From NCBI GenBank assembly GCA_012274445.1, contig JAAROD010000076.1:248001-312000 (forward strand): DNA of 64,000 nt, written 5' to 3'. The translations under genes and the position numbers were made by a program. Below, one piece after another: positions 62,880-64,000 of this stretch. The notes below the pieces were generated by a model. That model ran no database searches. It was given only the letters and a program-made list of their open reading frames with translations, and was not told the origin of the DNA. The stretch is from Sclerotiophoma versabilis (Eukaryota > Ascomycota > Dothideomycetes > Pleosporales > Didymellaceae). Numbering within the stretch: position 1 is the stretch's first letter; the number at the start of each line of letters is the position of its first letter.

Positions 62880-64000
62880 TTTCTTAGTAAGCGTTATAAT
62901 CTCTTTTATACAGGCCTAGCAGAATAGAGCACCTAGAAGGTAATTAGTAAGCTCTTTGTATATATTAGAAACTAGAGGAAGCTAGTTATAGTGTACCTAC
63001 TGCTTATTTTTAGCTAATAGTTTCTCTAACCTTATTACTAAGGCTATAATAACTATATAGATTATAATAAAGTCTCTTCTCTAGTTTCTATACTTGTTTA
63101 TATAATTAAATAAGCTTCTAAGTAGCTAAAGGTAACTGTCTTACTCTATTAAGCTTATTATAGTATATATACCTACTCTGTTATCTTCTCTAAGCTTATT
63201 ATACTCTTAGTTGCGTAGCCTACAGCTTAATTATATTAGTAGGCTAATAGTTCTATACTAATTAGTATAGCTTATAGTTAGTTTACCTGCTCTTATTAAT
63301 CTCTAAGAAGGTATAAGAATAATTAGAAAGTTAGGTCTTCTTATTAGTAGATTATTATAATTCTTATTACCTACTAGAGAGCTTCTTTCTTTAATAGTAG
63401 AGTACACTTTCTATAAGCTTCTAGATAAGTGCTCTTCTATAAGAGCTTCTCTGCTTACTACTAGCTGCTTAGGTTCTAGTATTAGGTTAGAGAGAAGAAG
63501 GCTTAGTTCTTAGCACTCTATATAGATCTCTATTAGTTTACTAGCTAAGCTAACTAATTATATAGTCTCTACCTTAAGAGCTTACTTATTACTAGACTAG
63601 CCTTCTACTAATTAAGCTTCTTCTAAGGGCTTACCTCTAAGCTATTATATAGAAGGTAATTTAACTAATAGATCTTCTCTCTTAGTAATAAAGAGCTTAA
63701 TTACTTCTTCTATATCTACTATCTTACTAGGCTTATAGAGAACTTCTATAACCTTTACTACTTCTATAACTAGAAGTATAGTTAACTTATTAACCTAGTT
63801 ATAAAAGAGCTTCTTATTAAAGGTTATATTGCGTGTTATAATTACCTAGTTAAGTTAGAGTACTTATATATAGTATATATTAGAAGCTTAATAACTAATA
63901 AGGTAACTAATATAACTCCTTAGAGTAACTTTAAAGCTTCTTCTATTATAGCTAGCTGCTTATTCTCTATTTAAGAGATATACTTAGCAGCTATACGTAT

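Larger units (their letters stand above)
22998..64000. repeat. 41-kb RIP-altered nest of transposons (AT-rich block)
   Basis: From 22,998 to the window end the DNA is strongly AT-rich, with TpA abundant and CpA/TpG scarce. No frame of 60 codons remains open. Retroelement and transposase protein signatures are still readable if TAG/TAA stops are taken as former CAG, CAA or TGG codons. That is the expected mark of repeat-induced point mutation (C to T in CpA). The individual elements are listed separately. Confidence 0.93.
59535..64000 (-). mobile_element. Ty1/Copia Copia-1, copy 2, inverted, runs off the window
   Basis: The 3' LTR is at 59535-59826 (TGTTAATAAGCTTGCAG...CTTATATAATA, the inverse of the other LTRs). 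It is followed inward by the extra post-pol region (59,830-61,330), RNase H (about 61,490-61,850), reverse transcriptase (to about 62,870) and the region upstream. It lacks the Gypsy-1 insertion and so shows the original AATAC site. It keeps an intact TGTT terminus and somewhat more C/G than copy 1. Confidence 0.92.

Noticed and set aside
22998..64000. CRISPR array or phage-like repeat system in the AT-rich block
   Set aside because: Repeats are LTRs, inverted terminal repeats and transposon bodies with pol or transposase signatures. There is no short regular repeat-spacer pattern and the organism is eukaryotic.
22998..64000. Mitochondrial DNA or a mitochondrial insertion, suggested by the AT richness
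   Set aside because: No mitochondrial gene signature. Nuclear retroelement proteins with RIP-type stop patterns explain the composition.

Overview
The window looks like a piece of a filamentous ascomycete (Pezizomycotina) genome, probably a Dothideomycete. The genes carry short introns of about 43-230 bp with CTAAC-like branch points. They encode fungal families (Zn2Cys6 regulators, a 2EXR/F-box-like protein, a PA-domain ERAD mannosidase, Tim50). The right two-thirds has been converted to very AT-rich, TpA-rich, stop-riddled DNA in the way repeat-induced point mutation (RIP) does. The class assignment is inference.

Left part (1-22,997) is an ordinary gene region. It holds, in order: a broken DAL5-type MFS transporter (minus); a Zn2Cys6 regulator (2369-4623, minus, three exons); a possible 87-residue membrane protein (5543-5806, minus, weak); a four-exon aldehyde dehydrogenase of salicylaldehyde-dehydrogenase type (5994-7610, plus), divergent from the regulator; a fungal protein of unknown function (9042-9833, plus); a 2EXR/F-box-like protein (11713-13373, minus) with a minisatellite in its intron; TIM50 (14021-15958, minus) divergent from an EDEM/Htm1-type ER mannosidase (16283-19487, plus) across 324 bp; and a second Zn2Cys6 regulator with a Fungal_trans_2-like region (19791-21690, plus). 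A possible orphan coding fragment lies near 22.2-22.67 kb.

Right part (22,998-64,000) is one continuous nest of transposon relics. I see no open frame of 60 codons on either strand over 41 kb. The nesting can be worked out from terminal repeats, target duplications and empty sites in sister copies. A Fot1/pogo-like DNA element (26,420-42,741) is split by a Ty1/Copia element (27,311-41,764, duplication GGAGC). That Copia element is split by a Ty3/Gypsy element (31,428-38,425, duplication AATAC, 499-bp LTRs). The Fot1-like element abuts, and probably sits in, an older minus-strand Copia relic (42,744-49,689). That relic is itself interrupted inside its reverse transcriptase by a second Fot1-like copy (44,211-46,076). 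Next come a solo Copia LTR, a truncated second copy of the Gypsy element, a second Gypsy family cut inside its integrase, and an inverted second copy of the Copia element that runs off the window. This last copy keeps the unoccupied AATAC site, which confirms the Gypsy insertion.

Two features go beyond ordinary transposon anatomy. The Gypsy element has an antisense Cys-rich, coiled-coil-like ORF between its LTR and pol end (32,077-32,529). The Copia element has about 1.5 kb of apparently coding, once glutamine-rich sequence between pol and its 3' LTR. I did not see any CRISPR array, rRNA or confident tRNA gene.
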